In this document: positions 33,132-42,065 of the stretch, piece after piece | How positions within the stretch are numbered: the first letter of the stretch is position 1 | How the letters are laid out: every line of letters begins with the position of its first letter | Source of the DNA: Terriglobus albidus | GTDB taxonomy: Bacteria; Acidobacteriota; Terriglobia; Terriglobales; Acidobacteriaceae | Length of the DNA stretch: 64,000 nt | Direction of reading: 5' to 3' | Assembly: GCF_008000815.1 (NCBI RefSeq) | Contig: NZ_CP042806.1 | Location: 1,984,001 to 2,048,000, forward strand | Notes under the pieces: generated by a model | What the model was told of the DNA's origin: nothing | The model's database searches: none | The model's input: the letters and a program-made list of their open reading frames with translations, nothing else | Made by a program: the position numbers and the translations under genes

Positions 33132-35471
33132 ATGCAATTCAAATCAGGATTGACTAGGGGAGGGTCGCTCAGCCTTCTGTCCACATTCTTATTCGTGTCA
33201 CAATTTGCCGCAAGCGAAGGTGGTCAGAGCTCCCCCGAAACTAAACCTACATCCCTGACGGCGCCGGGTGATTGGCCAATGGTCGGTCGTGATTCGACAG
33301 GGGCACGTTATTCCCCGCTGACACAGATCACCCCGGAGAATGTGAATAAATTAGCGGTTGCATGGGTTTATCACATGAAGCCGGCAGCAAGTACCGGCAC
33401 GACGCAGTCTCCCTCAACAGCTTCACCGGCGATATCGAGCTTCCATCAGTCGGAAGATCAGCCCCTAGTGATCGGTACGACGATGTATGTAGTCACTCCC
33501 TACAGTCGAATCGTTGCTTTGGATTCGGCAACGGGTGCGGAGAAGTGGGTGTTTGATATTCCCGACGATGACAATGCTTCGATGCGTGGCTGCGCCTATT
33601 GGCCCGGCGATGCAACTTCAGGGCCTTCCATCATCTTCGGCACTCGTCTCGGACGCATGTATTCGATTAGCGCAGCAACGGGACGGATCAACTCCGACTT
33701 CGGTACCGACGGGATGGTTAATCTCAAAACCCCCGAAGTTATGACGACCGGCATGGATAAGAGCTTTATTTTGCCTTCTCCGCCGGTTATTTATAAGGGA
33801 TTGGTCATTACAGGTGCGGGACCTGGGGAGGGGCCGGGAGGAGCATTCGGGGGCGTTGGTCCTGCCGGCGACACTCGTGCATGGGATGCACATACGGGCA
33901 AGCTGGTATGGACGTTTCACTCCGTTCCGCGGCCGGGAGAGCCAGGACACGAAAGCTGGACAGGCGATTCCTGGAAGGATCGGTCGGGCGTCAACGTCTG
34001 GGGTTACATGACGATCGATGAGGCGCGAGGCATTCTCTATATGCCTCTAGGTGCGCCTAATAATGATCGCGTTGGTGTGGATCGGCCAGGCGATAATTTA
34101 TTCGGTTCTTCGCTCGTTGCCGTCAATGTAAATACGGGTAAGCTGCTGTGGTATTTTCAAGTGGTTCACCACGACATCTGGGATATCGACACCCAGTCGC
34201 CACCGACTCTGTTTGATGTAAAGCGCGCCGGCAAAATCATCCCCGTGGTAGCCACTGTTAATAAAAACGGATTGATGTTTATTCTCGATCGCGTTACGGG
34301 CAAGCCGATCTACGGTGTTGTGGAGCGACCGGTTCCTGCAAGTAATGTTCCTGGAGAAAAGGCTTCTCCAACACAACCGTTCCCCGTGCTTCCCGAACCG
34401 CTTTCGCAAACAACTCTAAGCCGATCGAATCTATACAAGGACACCCCTGAGCATCAGGCATGGTGTGAACGATATGTCGACGACAACAATATGCTCCTCG
34501 GAGATGTATATACCCCTCCAGCATTAGATCGCTATACCGTCGTTCTGCCCGGGACACAAGGCGGCGTGAACTATTATGGCGGGGCGTTCGATCCTAAGCT
34601 CGGTCTATTCATCGCCAATGTGAACAATCTTGCGCAGCCGGTGCGTGTGATACGCAGCGCTGATGGGAGCTATATCAACTCGGGGCCGCTCGCGGGCGTG
34701 GTGCGTTTCTGGAATCCCAGCAACCACTTACCTTGTGGTCCCACGCCCTGGGGAGAGTTGGTGGCTGTCGACGTCAACACCGGAAAGATAGCATGGCGCT
34801 CGACACTGGGAGTTACCGACAGCTTGCCCGAGGGGAAGCGGAATACCGGTAGGCCCGGCCTTGGCGGAGCTATCATCACGGCCAGTGGATTGGTCTTCAT
34901 TGGTGCTACCGATGACTCTCGCTTCCGGGCATTCGATGCAAAAAACGGAAAAGAGATTTGGACAGTCAAATTGCCGGCTTCCGCAGAGGCTACGCCGATT
35001 ACCTATACCGCAAATGGTAAGCAATATGTAGCTGTTGTCGCGACCGGGGGCGGTCTCATCGGCGCGAAATTGGCCAGTGACTCATTGATGGTGTACAGCC
35101 TTCCCGATGCGAATGGCGAGGTGGTATCTCGGCGGGCACAGCCTTCTGCAACAGCGCCGCAGGTATCGTCCTCTGTGAAGGCAACGCCGACCGTGGCTAC
35201 TCCACAGCTTATGAAACAACTAAGCGCATCCGACCTCGCTCCCTTTCCGACGGGTTCAGGTCGAGAGACGACTCTTCGCGTGTGCTCCGGCTGTCATTCC
35301 GTTTCAATGATAGCTACGCAGCATCTTGATGCCCAGGCGTGGAACGATCTGGTTCAGGTTATGGCTGGTCGTGGCGCTGTGGCTAGCGATACAGAGTTCG
35401 AACAGATCGCAGCTTACTTAGCAAAATCGTTTCCCAAGCATCCACCATCGGCTCCGCCTGCTCACCCCTAA
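33132..35471 (+). CDS. Quinoprotein (PQQ) dehydrogenase fused to a C-terminal c-type haem domain
   Basis: 779 residues. Signal peptide to about residue 30. Propeller start WPMVGRDSTGARYSPLTQIT then PENVNKLAVAW; repeats ALDSATGAEKWVFDI, WDAHTGKLVWTFHS, AVNVNTGKLLWYFQV and AVDVNTGKIAWRST; catalytic-type HHDIWDIDTQSPP. A proline/serine-rich linker then leads to about 75 residues with one haem motif RVCSGCHSVSMIA near residue 717. Glucose-dehydrogenase-like architecture with a built-in electron acceptor. A duplicate of the linker and haem domain lies at 36214-36644. Confidence 0.9.
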   Translation: MQFKSGLTRGGSLSLLSTFLFVSQFAASEGGQSSPETKPTSLTAPGDWPMVGRDSTGARYSPLTQITPENVNKLAVAWVYHMKPAASTGTTQSPSTASPAISSFHQSEDQPLVIGTTMYVVTPYSRIVALDSATGAEKWVFDIPDDDNASMRGCAYWPGDATSGPSIIFGTRLGRMYSISAATGRINSDFGTDGMVNLKTPEVMTTGMDKSFILPSPPVIYKGLVITGAGPGEGPGGAFGGVGPAGDTRAWDAHTGKLVWTFHSVPRPGEPGHESWTGDSWKDRSGVNVWGYMTIDEARGILYMPLGAPNNDRVGVDRPGDNLFGSSLVAVNVNTGKLLWYFQVVHHDIWDIDTQSPPTLFDVKRAGKIIPVVATVNKNGLMFILDRVTGKPIYGVVERPVPASNVPGEKASPTQPFPVLPEPLSQTTLSRSNLYKDTPEHQAWCERYVDDNNMLLGDVYTPPALDRYTVVLPGTQGGVNYYGGAFDPKLGLFIANVNNLAQPVRVIRSADGSYINSGPLAGVVRFWNPSNHLPCGPTPWGELVAVDVNTGKIAWRSTLGVTDSLPEGKRNTGRPGLGGAIITASGLVFIGATDDSRFRAFDAKNGKEIWTVKLPASAEATPITYTANGKQYVAVVATGGGLIGAKLASDSLMVYSLPDANGEVVSRRAQPSATAPQVSSSVKATPTVATPQLMKQLSASDLAPFPTGSGRETTLRVCSGCHSVSMIATQHLDAQAWNDLVQVMAGRGAVASDTEFEQIAAYLAKSFPKHPPSAPPAHP

Positions 35472-35501
35472 AGCATGACCCAGCAACAGGAAAAATGCTC
35501 T
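35471..35501. repeat. Dispersed element, short form (copy F)
   Basis: AGCATGACCCAGCAACAGG then AAAAATGCTCT: one end of the repeat family followed almost at once by a shortened other end. It begins on the last base of the quinoprotein stop codon. Confidence 0.6.
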
Positions 35502-35502
35502 A

Positions 35503-36115
35503 GAGAGAGTAATGTGTTCTTTTGCACCTTCGAATCGAATGCAAAACTCTGTCTAAGTCTTTGAAAGGATTTGGCGTCCCCAGAGAGTTTGAGTTGGAGC
35601 ACACTGCTAAAACCTCAAAAGACTGGATTCACTGCGACATGCTTCGGCGCAGCATAAAACAAAGCACCTAGACGCCTGATTCTCTTCGAACTTGCCCTGC
35701 CGCCTATATCCCTTCCGGATATTGAACATGCTTCGAGTTCGCTTGCAGCATTGTCCGGTGGCACTATTGGTGATCATTGATCGTCGTGACTAGCCTGCGG
35801 ATTTTGTATGCTGGCTCGACCCGCCCCAAGGCTCCCACTCCTGTAACACCGGCAAGATCAGGCCGGGCTTGTGGGTTTCTCTGGAACTTCAACGCCTGCC
35901 CACCGACCTCTACCGGTTCTACAAGCGTTGATTTCACGATCCCCAAAAAGGCTACACGGCCTCCAACTACAAACGTTCCCCATTTATTAAGTCCAGACGG
36001 GATTCTGAATGCTGGACCTCTGCGACGGCAACTCGCATTAGCATCCGCATGAATAACACCTCTTATAGATTGGAACGAGGATACACCCATTTCTTGCATT
36101 CAATTTGTATTCGCA
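35503..36115. other. Gene-poor stretch, no supportable gene
   Basis: Open frames on both strands at about 35770-36100 overlap each other and match no family I know. Nothing in codon use or initiation signals favours either. The stretch separates the quinoprotein gene from its partial duplicate. Confidence 0.35.
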
Positions 36116-36216
36116 GGATGGGTCTTCTCTGACCTAAATGCTCCATTACGTGGCAGCCATGTCCCACTGGTCAACCAGGAATTATTCGACAAAGTCCAAG
36201 ATGTGCTGGCAGGAAG
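36116..36216 (+). pseudogene. Large serine recombinase fragment
   Basis: The frame reads GWVFSDLNAPLRGSHVPLVN then QELFDKVQDVLAGR. The stretch HVPLVNQELFDKVQDVLAGR matches the conserved end of the Recombinase domain of large serine recombinases (typically ..PLVSRELFDRVQEVL.G). It stops exactly where the duplicated quinoprotein tail begins, so it marks a recombination junction. Only about 33 codons remain. Confidence 0.55.
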
Positions 36217-36644
36217 GCGGGGGCGGCCTGATTGGCGCTAAATTGGCCAGTGATTCGTTGGTGGTGTACGGCCTCCCCGATGCTAATGGCGTGGTGGCAT
36301 CTCGCCCCACACCACCTTCTCCAAGGGCGCCGCAGGTATCGTCCTCTGTGAAGGCGGCGCCGACCGCGGCCACACCGCAGCTTATGAAACAACTAAGCGC
36401 ATCTGATCTCGCTCTCTTTCCGAAGGGGCCGGGTCGAGAGACGACTCTTCGTGTATGCTCCGGCTGTCATTCCGTCTCAGTGGCAGCTACGCAGCACCTC
36501 GATCCCCAGGAATGGAACGATCTGGTTCAAGTTATGGCCAGTCGCGGCGCCATCGCTAGCGATACAGAGTTCGACCAGATTGCTGCTTACTTAGCAAAAT
36601 CGTTTCCCAAGCATCCACCATCACCTCCGCCTGGCCACCGGTAA
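36214..36644 (+). pseudogene. Partial duplicate of the quinoprotein-cytochrome 3' end
   Basis: From GGGGLIGAKLASDSLVVYGL to PGHR the translation parallels the last about 140 residues of the gene at 33132-35471, including RVCSGCHSVSVAATQHLD, at high but incomplete nucleotide identity. An in-frame ATG at 36138 would give a 168-residue product without a signal peptide, so the haem domain could not be exported or matured. Probably a non-functional leftover of a tandem duplication. Confidence 0.8.
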
Positions 36645-36733
36645 TGAGTCTCAGAGATTGTTGGAACGGCTAGAAGCCGGGCCGAATGGAGCCCAAAGGC
36701 CCGAACCGGCTCGAACACGGTATCCTTGGTCCT

Positions 36734-38530
36734 ATGAGCGACACCGAAGTCCCCCTTCTCTCCACCTTCGCCCTTGAGGACATCCTCATGAAGCGCAAGG
36801 GCCTGAAGCGACGGCTCTCTGCCCGCCCTCACCTCCGCCCGGTCCGCATCGCCATCCTGGGCGGCGCCACGACGAATGAAGTCGCCGATCTGCTCGAGCT
36901 CTATCTCATCGAGTCCGGGTTCCTTCCTACCCTGCATCAGGCGGAGTACGGCCGCTTCTACGTAGACGCCGTGCACTCCCCCGAAGCCCTCATTGCCTTC
37001 GCCCCGGACATCGTCTACCTCCACACCTCCGTCCGCGACATCCAGGCTTTCCCGCCCATCAACGCCACCGAAGCCGACCTCACCCAGTACCTCGAAGCAG
37101 AGCTCCAACGCTACCGGCAGATCTGGACCTCCCTCGGCGAAAAGCTCAACTGCACCATCATCCAGAACAACTTCGAGCCGCCCGTCGAAGCCGTCCTTGG
37201 CAACCTCGATGCATCGCTCCCCGGTGGCCACACCCGTTTCGTCAATGAGCTCAACCGCGCCTTCGCGACCTCCGCCACAAATAAGCTCCTCATCAACGAC
37301 GTAGCCTCCATCGCTGCCCGTGTCGGCCTCGATCGCTGGTTCGACGCCGAGCGTTGGTTCTCCTACAAGCTCCACACCACCCCCGAGGGCTCGAACGCGC
37401 TGGCCCTGTCACTCGCCGCCATCGTCCGCGGTATCTACGGCAAAACCCGTAAGGTCCTCGTCCTTGACCTCGACAACACCGTCTGGGGCGGTGTCATCGG
37501 CGACGACGGTGTCGATAAGATTGCCATCGGCCGAGAGACACCCCTCGCCGAGGCTTATACCGCCTTCCAGGAGTACTGTCTCTCCCTCCGCAATCGCGGC
37601 ATCCTCCTCGCCGTCTGCTCCAAGAACAACGAGGAGATCGCCAGGCAGGGTTTTGAGCATCCCGACTCTGTCCTGAAGCTCGAGCACATCTCCTGCTTCA
37701 AGGCCAACTGGGACCCCAAGCATCAGAACATCGAGGCCATCGCCCGAGAGCTCAATCTCGGCGCCGACTCCTTCGTCTTCGTCGACGATAACCCCGCCGA
37801 GCGCGCCATCGTCGAAGCTCAGGTCGCAGGTATTGCCGTCCCCAACATCGGCAACGAAGTCTCGCACTATGCCCGCATCATCGAAGCAGGCCGCTACTTC
37901 GAGCAAACTTCCTTCTCCAAGGAAGACATCGAGCGCGCCGCCCTCTACCAGGAGAACTCTCAGCGCGCCGCCTTCGAGTCCAAGTTCGCCGACTACGGCG
38001 AGTATCTCGATTCGCTCGAGATGACCGCCGAGATTGCCCGCTTCAAGCCGCTCTACCTCGATCGCATCACGCAGCTCACCAACAAGACCAATCAGTTCAA
38101 CCTCACGACCCGTCGCTACGCCCAGCACGAGATCGAAGCCGCAGCCATCAACCCCGATGCCATCGGTATCTACGGCAAGCTCACTGACCGCTTCGGCGAC
38201 AATGGTCTTATCTCCATCGTGCTCGGCCAAAAGCAGGGAACTGAGCTCGACATCGAGCTCTGGCTCATGAGCTGCCGTGTTCTCAAGCGCGACATGGAGC
38301 AGGCCATGCTCGATGAACTCGTCCGCCACGCACAAGCCATCGGGATTACCGCGCTGCGCGGAACTTATATCCCCACCAAGAAGAACGGCATGGTCGCCGA
38401 CCACTACGACAAACTAGGCTTCAACCCCGTATCCGAGACTGAAGATGGAGTTAAAACCTACCTCTTCGACCTGCATGAATACGCGCCGCGCAACACGCAC
38501 ATCCGGCTGCTTGACGCCACGGAACTCTAA
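36734..38530 (+). CDS. FkbH-like HAD-IIIC domain protein (acyl-carrier loading)
   Basis: About 598 residues from ATG 36734 (36686 is an alternative). The N-terminal SGNH-like domain (VRIAILGGATTNEVADLLEL) precedes a HAD domain with VLVLDLDNTVWGGVIGDDG (Asp245, Asp247) and FVFVDDNPAERAIV; the C-terminal GNAT-like part has LGFNPVSETEDGVKTYLF. FkbH proteins take 1,3-bisphosphoglycerate and place a glyceryl group on an acyl carrier protein. The carrier gene lies 38 bp downstream, and convergent MBOAT and SGNH-like genes follow, pointing to acyl decoration of a surface polymer. The acyl group is inferred. Confidence 0.88.
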   Translation: MSDTEVPLLSTFALEDILMKRKGLKRRLSARPHLRPVRIAILGGATTNEVADLLELYLIESGFLPTLHQAEYGRFYVDAVHSPEALIAFAPDIVYLHTSVRDIQAFPPINATEADLTQYLEAELQRYRQIWTSLGEKLNCTIIQNNFEPPVEAVLGNLDASLPGGHTRFVNELNRAFATSATNKLLINDVASIAARVGLDRWFDAERWFSYKLHTTPEGSNALALSLAAIVRGIYGKTRKVLVLDLDNTVWGGVIGDDGVDKIAIGRETPLAEAYTAFQEYCLSLRNRGILLAVCSKNNEEIARQGFEHPDSVLKLEHISCFKANWDPKHQNIEAIARELNLGADSFVFVDDNPAERAIVEAQVAGIAVPNIGNEVSHYARIIEAGRYFEQTSFSKEDIERAALYQENSQRAAFESKFADYGEYLDSLEMTAEIARFKPLYLDRITQLTNKTNQFNLTTRRYAQHEIEAAAINPDAIGIYGKLTDRFGDNGLISIVLGQKQGTELDIELWLMSCRVLKRDMEQAMLDELVRHAQAIGITALRGTYIPTKKNGMVADHYDKLGFNPVSETEDGVKTYLFDLHEYAPRNTHIRLLDATEL

Positions 38531-38568
38531 ACTCCCGATGCTATACTTCGCCTAAAACTAGGAGCCCT

Positions 38569-38811
38569 ATGGACAGCAGCGCAATTCTTTCGGAGTTGCA
38601 AGACATCTTCCGCGATGTGCTTGATCAGCCGGACCTCGTTCTTACCCCAAAGTCGAACGCCAGTACCGTTGAAGACTGGGATTCTCTCGCGCACATCAAT
38701 CTGGTGACGGCTGTCGAGAAACGCTACAAGATCAAGTTCGCCCTCGGCGAGTTGCAGGATCTCAAGAACGTCGGTGACATGGCTGACCTCATTCAAACCA
38801 AGCTTGCCTAG
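38569..38811 (+). CDS. Acyl carrier protein
   Basis: 80 residues. The phosphopantetheine site is Ser39 in VEDWDSLAHINLVTAVE; an acidic four-helix pattern follows (FALGELQDLKNVGDMADLI). AGGAGCCCT precedes the ATG. As partner of the FkbH-like protein directly upstream it would hold a glyceryl (or related) thioester for transfer. No ketosynthase or other fatty-acid gene is near, so it is unlikely to be the housekeeping ACP. Confidence 0.92.
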   Translation: MDSSAILSELQDIFRDVLDQPDLVLTPKSNASTVEDWDSLAHINLVTAVEKRYKIKFALGELQDLKNVGDMADLIQTKLA

Positions 38812-38824
38812 CAACGAGACAAAC

Positions 38825-38866
38825 GCAGGCGGCCGGCATCGAAGCCGGCCGCCTGCGATATTTTCT
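38825..38866 (+). terminator. Strong rho-independent-type hairpin after the ACP gene
   Basis: GCAGGCGGCCGGC pairs perfectly with GCCGGCCGCCTGC (13 bp, six-base loop ATCGAA), followed by GATATTTTCT. It starts 14 bp after the ACP stop and closes the fkbH-acp unit before the convergent MBOAT gene. Confidence 0.8.
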
Positions 38867-38879
38867 CCATGCCAGCGCT

Positions 38880-38992
38880 AGAGCATTTCTCCCAATGGCG
38901 TAGAGCGGAGTTTTGGCTGTTTGCGCCGTTCCCGCAAAGAAAACGGCATTCGCAGATTTTTCCAAAAGCTACAGTATTAGGAGAAATGCTTT
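38880..38992. repeat. Dispersed palindromic element, copy E (full, diverged)
   Basis: Ends AGAGCATTTCTCC and GGAGAAATGCTTT, centre CCGCAAAGAAAACGGC. Same organisation as copies A and C but the most diverged. Its right end overlaps the stop codon of the MBOAT gene (38991-38993). Confidence 0.68.
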
Positions 38993-40550
38993 AAAACTGG
39001 AAGTACAGGAACCGCGTCGTAGCATCGAGCAGCAAGATCACAGCTACGAACATCGCCGTGATTCCCAGGCTCCATACTGCATTTGCCTGCCACTTTAATC
39101 GCGGCAGCAATGTCGGTAGCCAAACGTGATCCTTATCCGTCTGCTCCAGAATCTCCTGCGTATTCGGAGCGCCCCACACGATCAGCAAGGCAAACCCGAT
39201 CGCCAGCGTCGCCAGCTTCAGATTACCCATAAACTTCGAGATCGCCGGAAGCTCACTCAGATACGGAAATCCCGCATAAGCCGTGCCCGCGCCATGCAAT
39301 CCAAACATCGTGCCGACCACGTAGCAACCGTCGCCTACGTTCGCCGCTCGGAAGAAGACCATGCCCACAAGTACGCATACGAATGTCAGCAGAATCATCA
39401 CCGGCGCCGGAACTACCTGGTGCAGACGATGCCCGCGCGGTGTCCATAACCGCCACGCGTGGTTCACCGTGAGATAGAAGCCATGCAGCAATCCGAAGAC
39501 AAGATACTGTAGCCCTGCCCCATGCCAGATGCCGGCCAGAAACATGGTCGTCATCAAGGGAAACGCCACCATGCTTGCAAAACCTTCAGGAGTGGTCTGT
39601 GCCTTCTTTGAAACCTTCTTGCCCGCGTCCATCCGCCATCCGTTTACCTTGCGCACGATTGGCGTATAGAGATACTCGTTCAGATAGCGCGACAGCGTCA
39701 TATGCCAGCGCGTCCAGAATTCGATCACACTCTGCGACTTGAAGGGAGAGTTGAAGTTAACCGGGAAATCCAGGCCGAACATCTTCGCCAGTCCAAGCGC
39801 CATATCCGAATAACCGGAGAAGTCGAAATACAACTGAACCGCATAGCTCAGGATGCCGACCCACGTGGTTGTAAAGCCGGCCTCATGGACATGACCGAAC
39901 ATGGCATCCGCCAGCGGAGCCACGCGATCCGCAATCAGCACCTTCTTCCCCAGGCCAAGCATGAACCATGTCACGCCCAGGGCCAGGTTGCCAGACCGCA
40001 GCCGACCAATACGGCCCTCTTCCAGCTGTGGCATCAACTCGCGCGGATGGATAATCGGTCCCGCAATCAGGTGGGGAAAGACGGTCACGAACACCGAGTA
40101 CGGAAGCAGCCCCTGCCTCTTCGCAATATTCTGGCGAACGTCGATCAGGTAAGCAATCTGCGTGAACGTAAAGAACGAGATCCCGAGCGGCAGAATCACA
40201 TTCGCAAACCCGCGCGGCATCGCGCCATGGGCATGCAGGAAGTTCAGAATCGGAAACAGATACTTGTAATAGACCAGCAGCGAAAGATTGACGACGATGC
40301 CGCCGATCAGCCATCGGCTGCGACTGCTCTCGCTTCTGCCCTCTCCCACGCGTGTCGAGACAAGAAAGTTCATCAACATGGACCCGCACAGAAGCAGCAG
40401 GTAGATCGGGTTCCAGTAGCCGTAGAAGAACAACGAAGAAGCGGTCAGCCAGAAAAGAAGTGCGGGCCGTCCAAAACGCGATAGAAGCTGATACCCAATC
40501 AGCGCTATCGGCAGAAACATAAAGATGAAAATATTCGAGGAGAAGAGCAA
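38991..40550 (-). CDS. MBOAT family membrane O-acyltransferase
   Basis: 519 residues with about ten membrane helices. Start MLFSSNIFIFMFLPIALIGY. Family motifs: NVILPLGISFFTFTQIAYLI, HLIAGPIIHPRELMPQL, YFDFSGYSDMALGLAKMFGL, VIEFWTRWHMTLSRYLNEYL and the catalytic-histidine region LAGIWHGAGLQYLVFGLLHG. This is the AlgI/DltB branch, which passes an acyl group across the membrane to an extracytoplasmic acceptor. The SGNH-like gene sits 4 bp upstream, as for algI/algJ or dltB/dltD pairs. Confidence 0.92.
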   Translation of the reverse strand: MLFSSNIFIFMFLPIALIGYQLLSRFGRPALLFWLTASSLFFYGYWNPIYLLLLCGSMLMNFLVSTRVGEGRSESSRSRWLIGGIVVNLSLLVYYKYLFPILNFLHAHGAMPRGFANVILPLGISFFTFTQIAYLIDVRQNIAKRQGLLPYSVFVTVFPHLIAGPIIHPRELMPQLEEGRIGRLRSGNLALGVTWFMLGLGKKVLIADRVAPLADAMFGHVHEAGFTTTWVGILSYAVQLYFDFSGYSDMALGLAKMFGLDFPVNFNSPFKSQSVIEFWTRWHMTLSRYLNEYLYTPIVRKVNGWRMDAGKKVSKKAQTTPEGFASMVAFPLMTTMFLAGIWHGAGLQYLVFGLLHGFYLTVNHAWRLWTPRGHRLHQVVPAPVMILLTFVCVLVGMVFFRAANVGDGCYVVGTMFGLHGAGTAYAGFPYLSELPAISKFMGNLKLATLAIGFALLIVWGAPNTQEILEQTDKDHVWLPTLLPRLKWQANAVWSLGITAMFVAVILLLDATTRFLYFQF

Positions 40551-40554
40551 GCTA

Positions 40555-41514
40555 TCAGCGTCCTCCCTGCATCGCGCGAATCTGCTCGCCTATCATCGCC
40601 GAAACCTTGGCCGCACCCTTGGCATTCATATGCATCCTTTGGCCGTGCTCATCCGCGTAGTCCGTCACCGGGTACTGCGGCAACGGCAGGTCGTCCACCA
40701 GTCCTGCAAGATGGGCCTGATAGAAGGGAATCCCTTGATCGCAGTTCATCACCGGTGTTGCATCGACTACTACTGTCGTGCCATTCCCGCTATACTTCGA
40801 CCGCAGACCCGCAATCCACGTAGGATCCGGTTCATACAAACGCGTTGGCATACTGCAGCTCTGCAGGTCCGGTATATTGACCACCTTCAACTGTCCTAGG
40901 TCCCGCTCACGCACGCGCGCCTTTTCATCTGAGATCGGCTTCGACTTCACGCGGGTCAACGCCATGCGCAATCCCTGCTCGGCCCATCCCAGCGTCGGTC
41001 CAGGATGCGTCGCCAACGTCCATGCCGTGCCCAGCGTGTGCTCCTCGCGCACCCGGTAGGTGATTGCCTCAAAGAAGCCCACATGCTCCCACGCGAACGG
41101 ACGGCTGAGTCCCTCCGGAGCGTAGAGAAAGACAATATATTTCGGACGTGGATTCTGTGACAGAAACTTGTCCACCGGCTCCGTGCCGCTCACCAGCGTT
41201 ACCCCGCCAAACTCCGCGATGTTGCACGCCGTAAGACCCGACTTCTTCGCAATAACCTTCGGATCAGCCCCCACCATCGCGGTGGAGTCGCCGTACACCA
41301 GCACCTGGCAATCACGTCCGTTGAGTTTTGCCCCATAGCCCAGGTTGGCCATGTAGGTATTGCCCGCGCGCAGCGCAAACCATTTGCTCGGAATAATCAC
41401 GAATGCGGCGGCAAACATCAGAAGAGGCGCGGCTACTATCGGTAGGAGGTAGAGCAGCTTGGCTTGCCTATTTTCCAGTGCTTCCCGCGCGCCGTTCTCA
41501 ACAGACGGTCTCAA
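40555..41514 (-). CDS. Membrane-anchored SGNH-like protein, MBOAT partner
   Basis: 319 residues: one N-terminal helix (KLLYLLPIVAAPLLMFAAAF) and an extracytoplasmic domain with VLVYGDSTAMVGADP (GDS block) and near the C-terminus HGQRMHMNAKGAAKVSAMI, where the histidine fits SGNH block V. Such proteins (DltD, AlgJ/AlgX-like) accept or transfer acyl groups delivered by MBOAT proteins. It is coupled to the MBOAT gene. With the ACP and FkbH genes facing it, it completes a four-part acylation set. Confidence 0.78.
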   Translation of the reverse strand: MRPSVENGAREALENRQAKLLYLLPIVAAPLLMFAAAFVIIPSKWFALRAGNTYMANLGYGAKLNGRDCQVLVYGDSTAMVGADPKVIAKKSGLTACNIAEFGGVTLVSGTEPVDKFLSQNPRPKYIVFLYAPEGLSRPFAWEHVGFFEAITYRVREEHTLGTAWTLATHPGPTLGWAEQGLRMALTRVKSKPISDEKARVRERDLGQLKVVNIPDLQSCSMPTRLYEPDPTWIAGLRSKYSGNGTTVVVDATPVMNCDQGIPFYQAHLAGLVDDLPLPQYPVTDYADEHGQRMHMNAKGAAKVSAMIGEQIRAMQGGR

Positions 41515-41869
41515 TCCGATGCCCCTGGTTTTTGAATTTGCGGCTAGATTTTAGTATGCCATACCCCCCATTTGGGCTAGCTTACTGCTGCATAAATATA
41601 GATCTGAGCGGGAGAGGCTGACATCCCTGTATAGGTCGCCGGGGGATGCGTACATGCCCTTCATTTAAGAGAGCTATGGACTGCAGATCAGAGAGATTGA
41701 ACAAGTGCGCAAATTTCTTCACGGTCTATGCCCGCGCGCGCTTCCATGGATTGAACCGGGCCTGCGACGACTCCGATCAGTCCAACTCCAAGTAGCGCAC
41801 GTCAGCGCCTTGCGTCTCATGCGCGTAGTAGTGAGTTTATTGAAATTCTCTGGAGATGTATTTGACGCG
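41515..41869. other. Intergenic, nothing recognised
   Basis: Upstream of the SGNH gene and left of the tRNA-derived repeat. It presumably contains the promoter of the SGNH-MBOAT operon, but no convincing -35/-10 pair was seen. Short open frames here read through the tRNA fragment and were rejected. Confidence 0.35.
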
Positions 41870-41906
41870 CCCGACGGGATTCGAACCCGTGTTATCGCCG
41901 TGAAAG
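41870..41906 (-). repeat. Left copy of tRNA-Glu-derived 37-bp direct repeat (att-like)
   Basis: Identical over 37 bp to 59733-59769, same orientation. Read on the minus strand it gives the anticodon-loop CTTTCACGGCG, the variable region and the T arm GGGTTCGAATCCCGTCGGG, the 3' half of a tRNA-Glu(TTC). The 5' half of the tRNA and a proper CCA end are absent, so it is not a working tRNA gene. It marks the left edge of a putative island. Confidence 0.78.
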
Positions 41907-42065
41907 GCAGCAAGGTGAGGTAACTCATTGAGTCTAAAGGGAACGGGTGCCTCCTAAGTCCCTCAAAAGTCCTCAATACGCCCGTTATTTGGCCGGCTAT
42001 TGGCTGGCCCATTCGCTATTGTTTCCGATTGATCGGAAGGTTTATGAGGATTGTGGAAGGTTCCC

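Noticed and set aside
35560-35590. TTGGCGTCCCC resembling another tRNA-Glu 3' end
   Set aside because: There is no T-loop GGTTCGAATC next to it, so the 11-12 bp match is likely chance.
36993-38270. Several long frames inside the FkbH-like gene on both strands
   Set aside because: They are shadows caused by the GC-rich, strongly biased third codon positions of that gene; compositions are repetitive Ser/Pro/Arg or Leu/Glu/Asp runs.
41705-41923. Open frame reading through the left tRNA-derived repeat (GDVFDAPDGIRTRVIA)
   Set aside because: The GIRTRV string is the usual artefact of translating a tRNA T arm; there is no other support for a gene.
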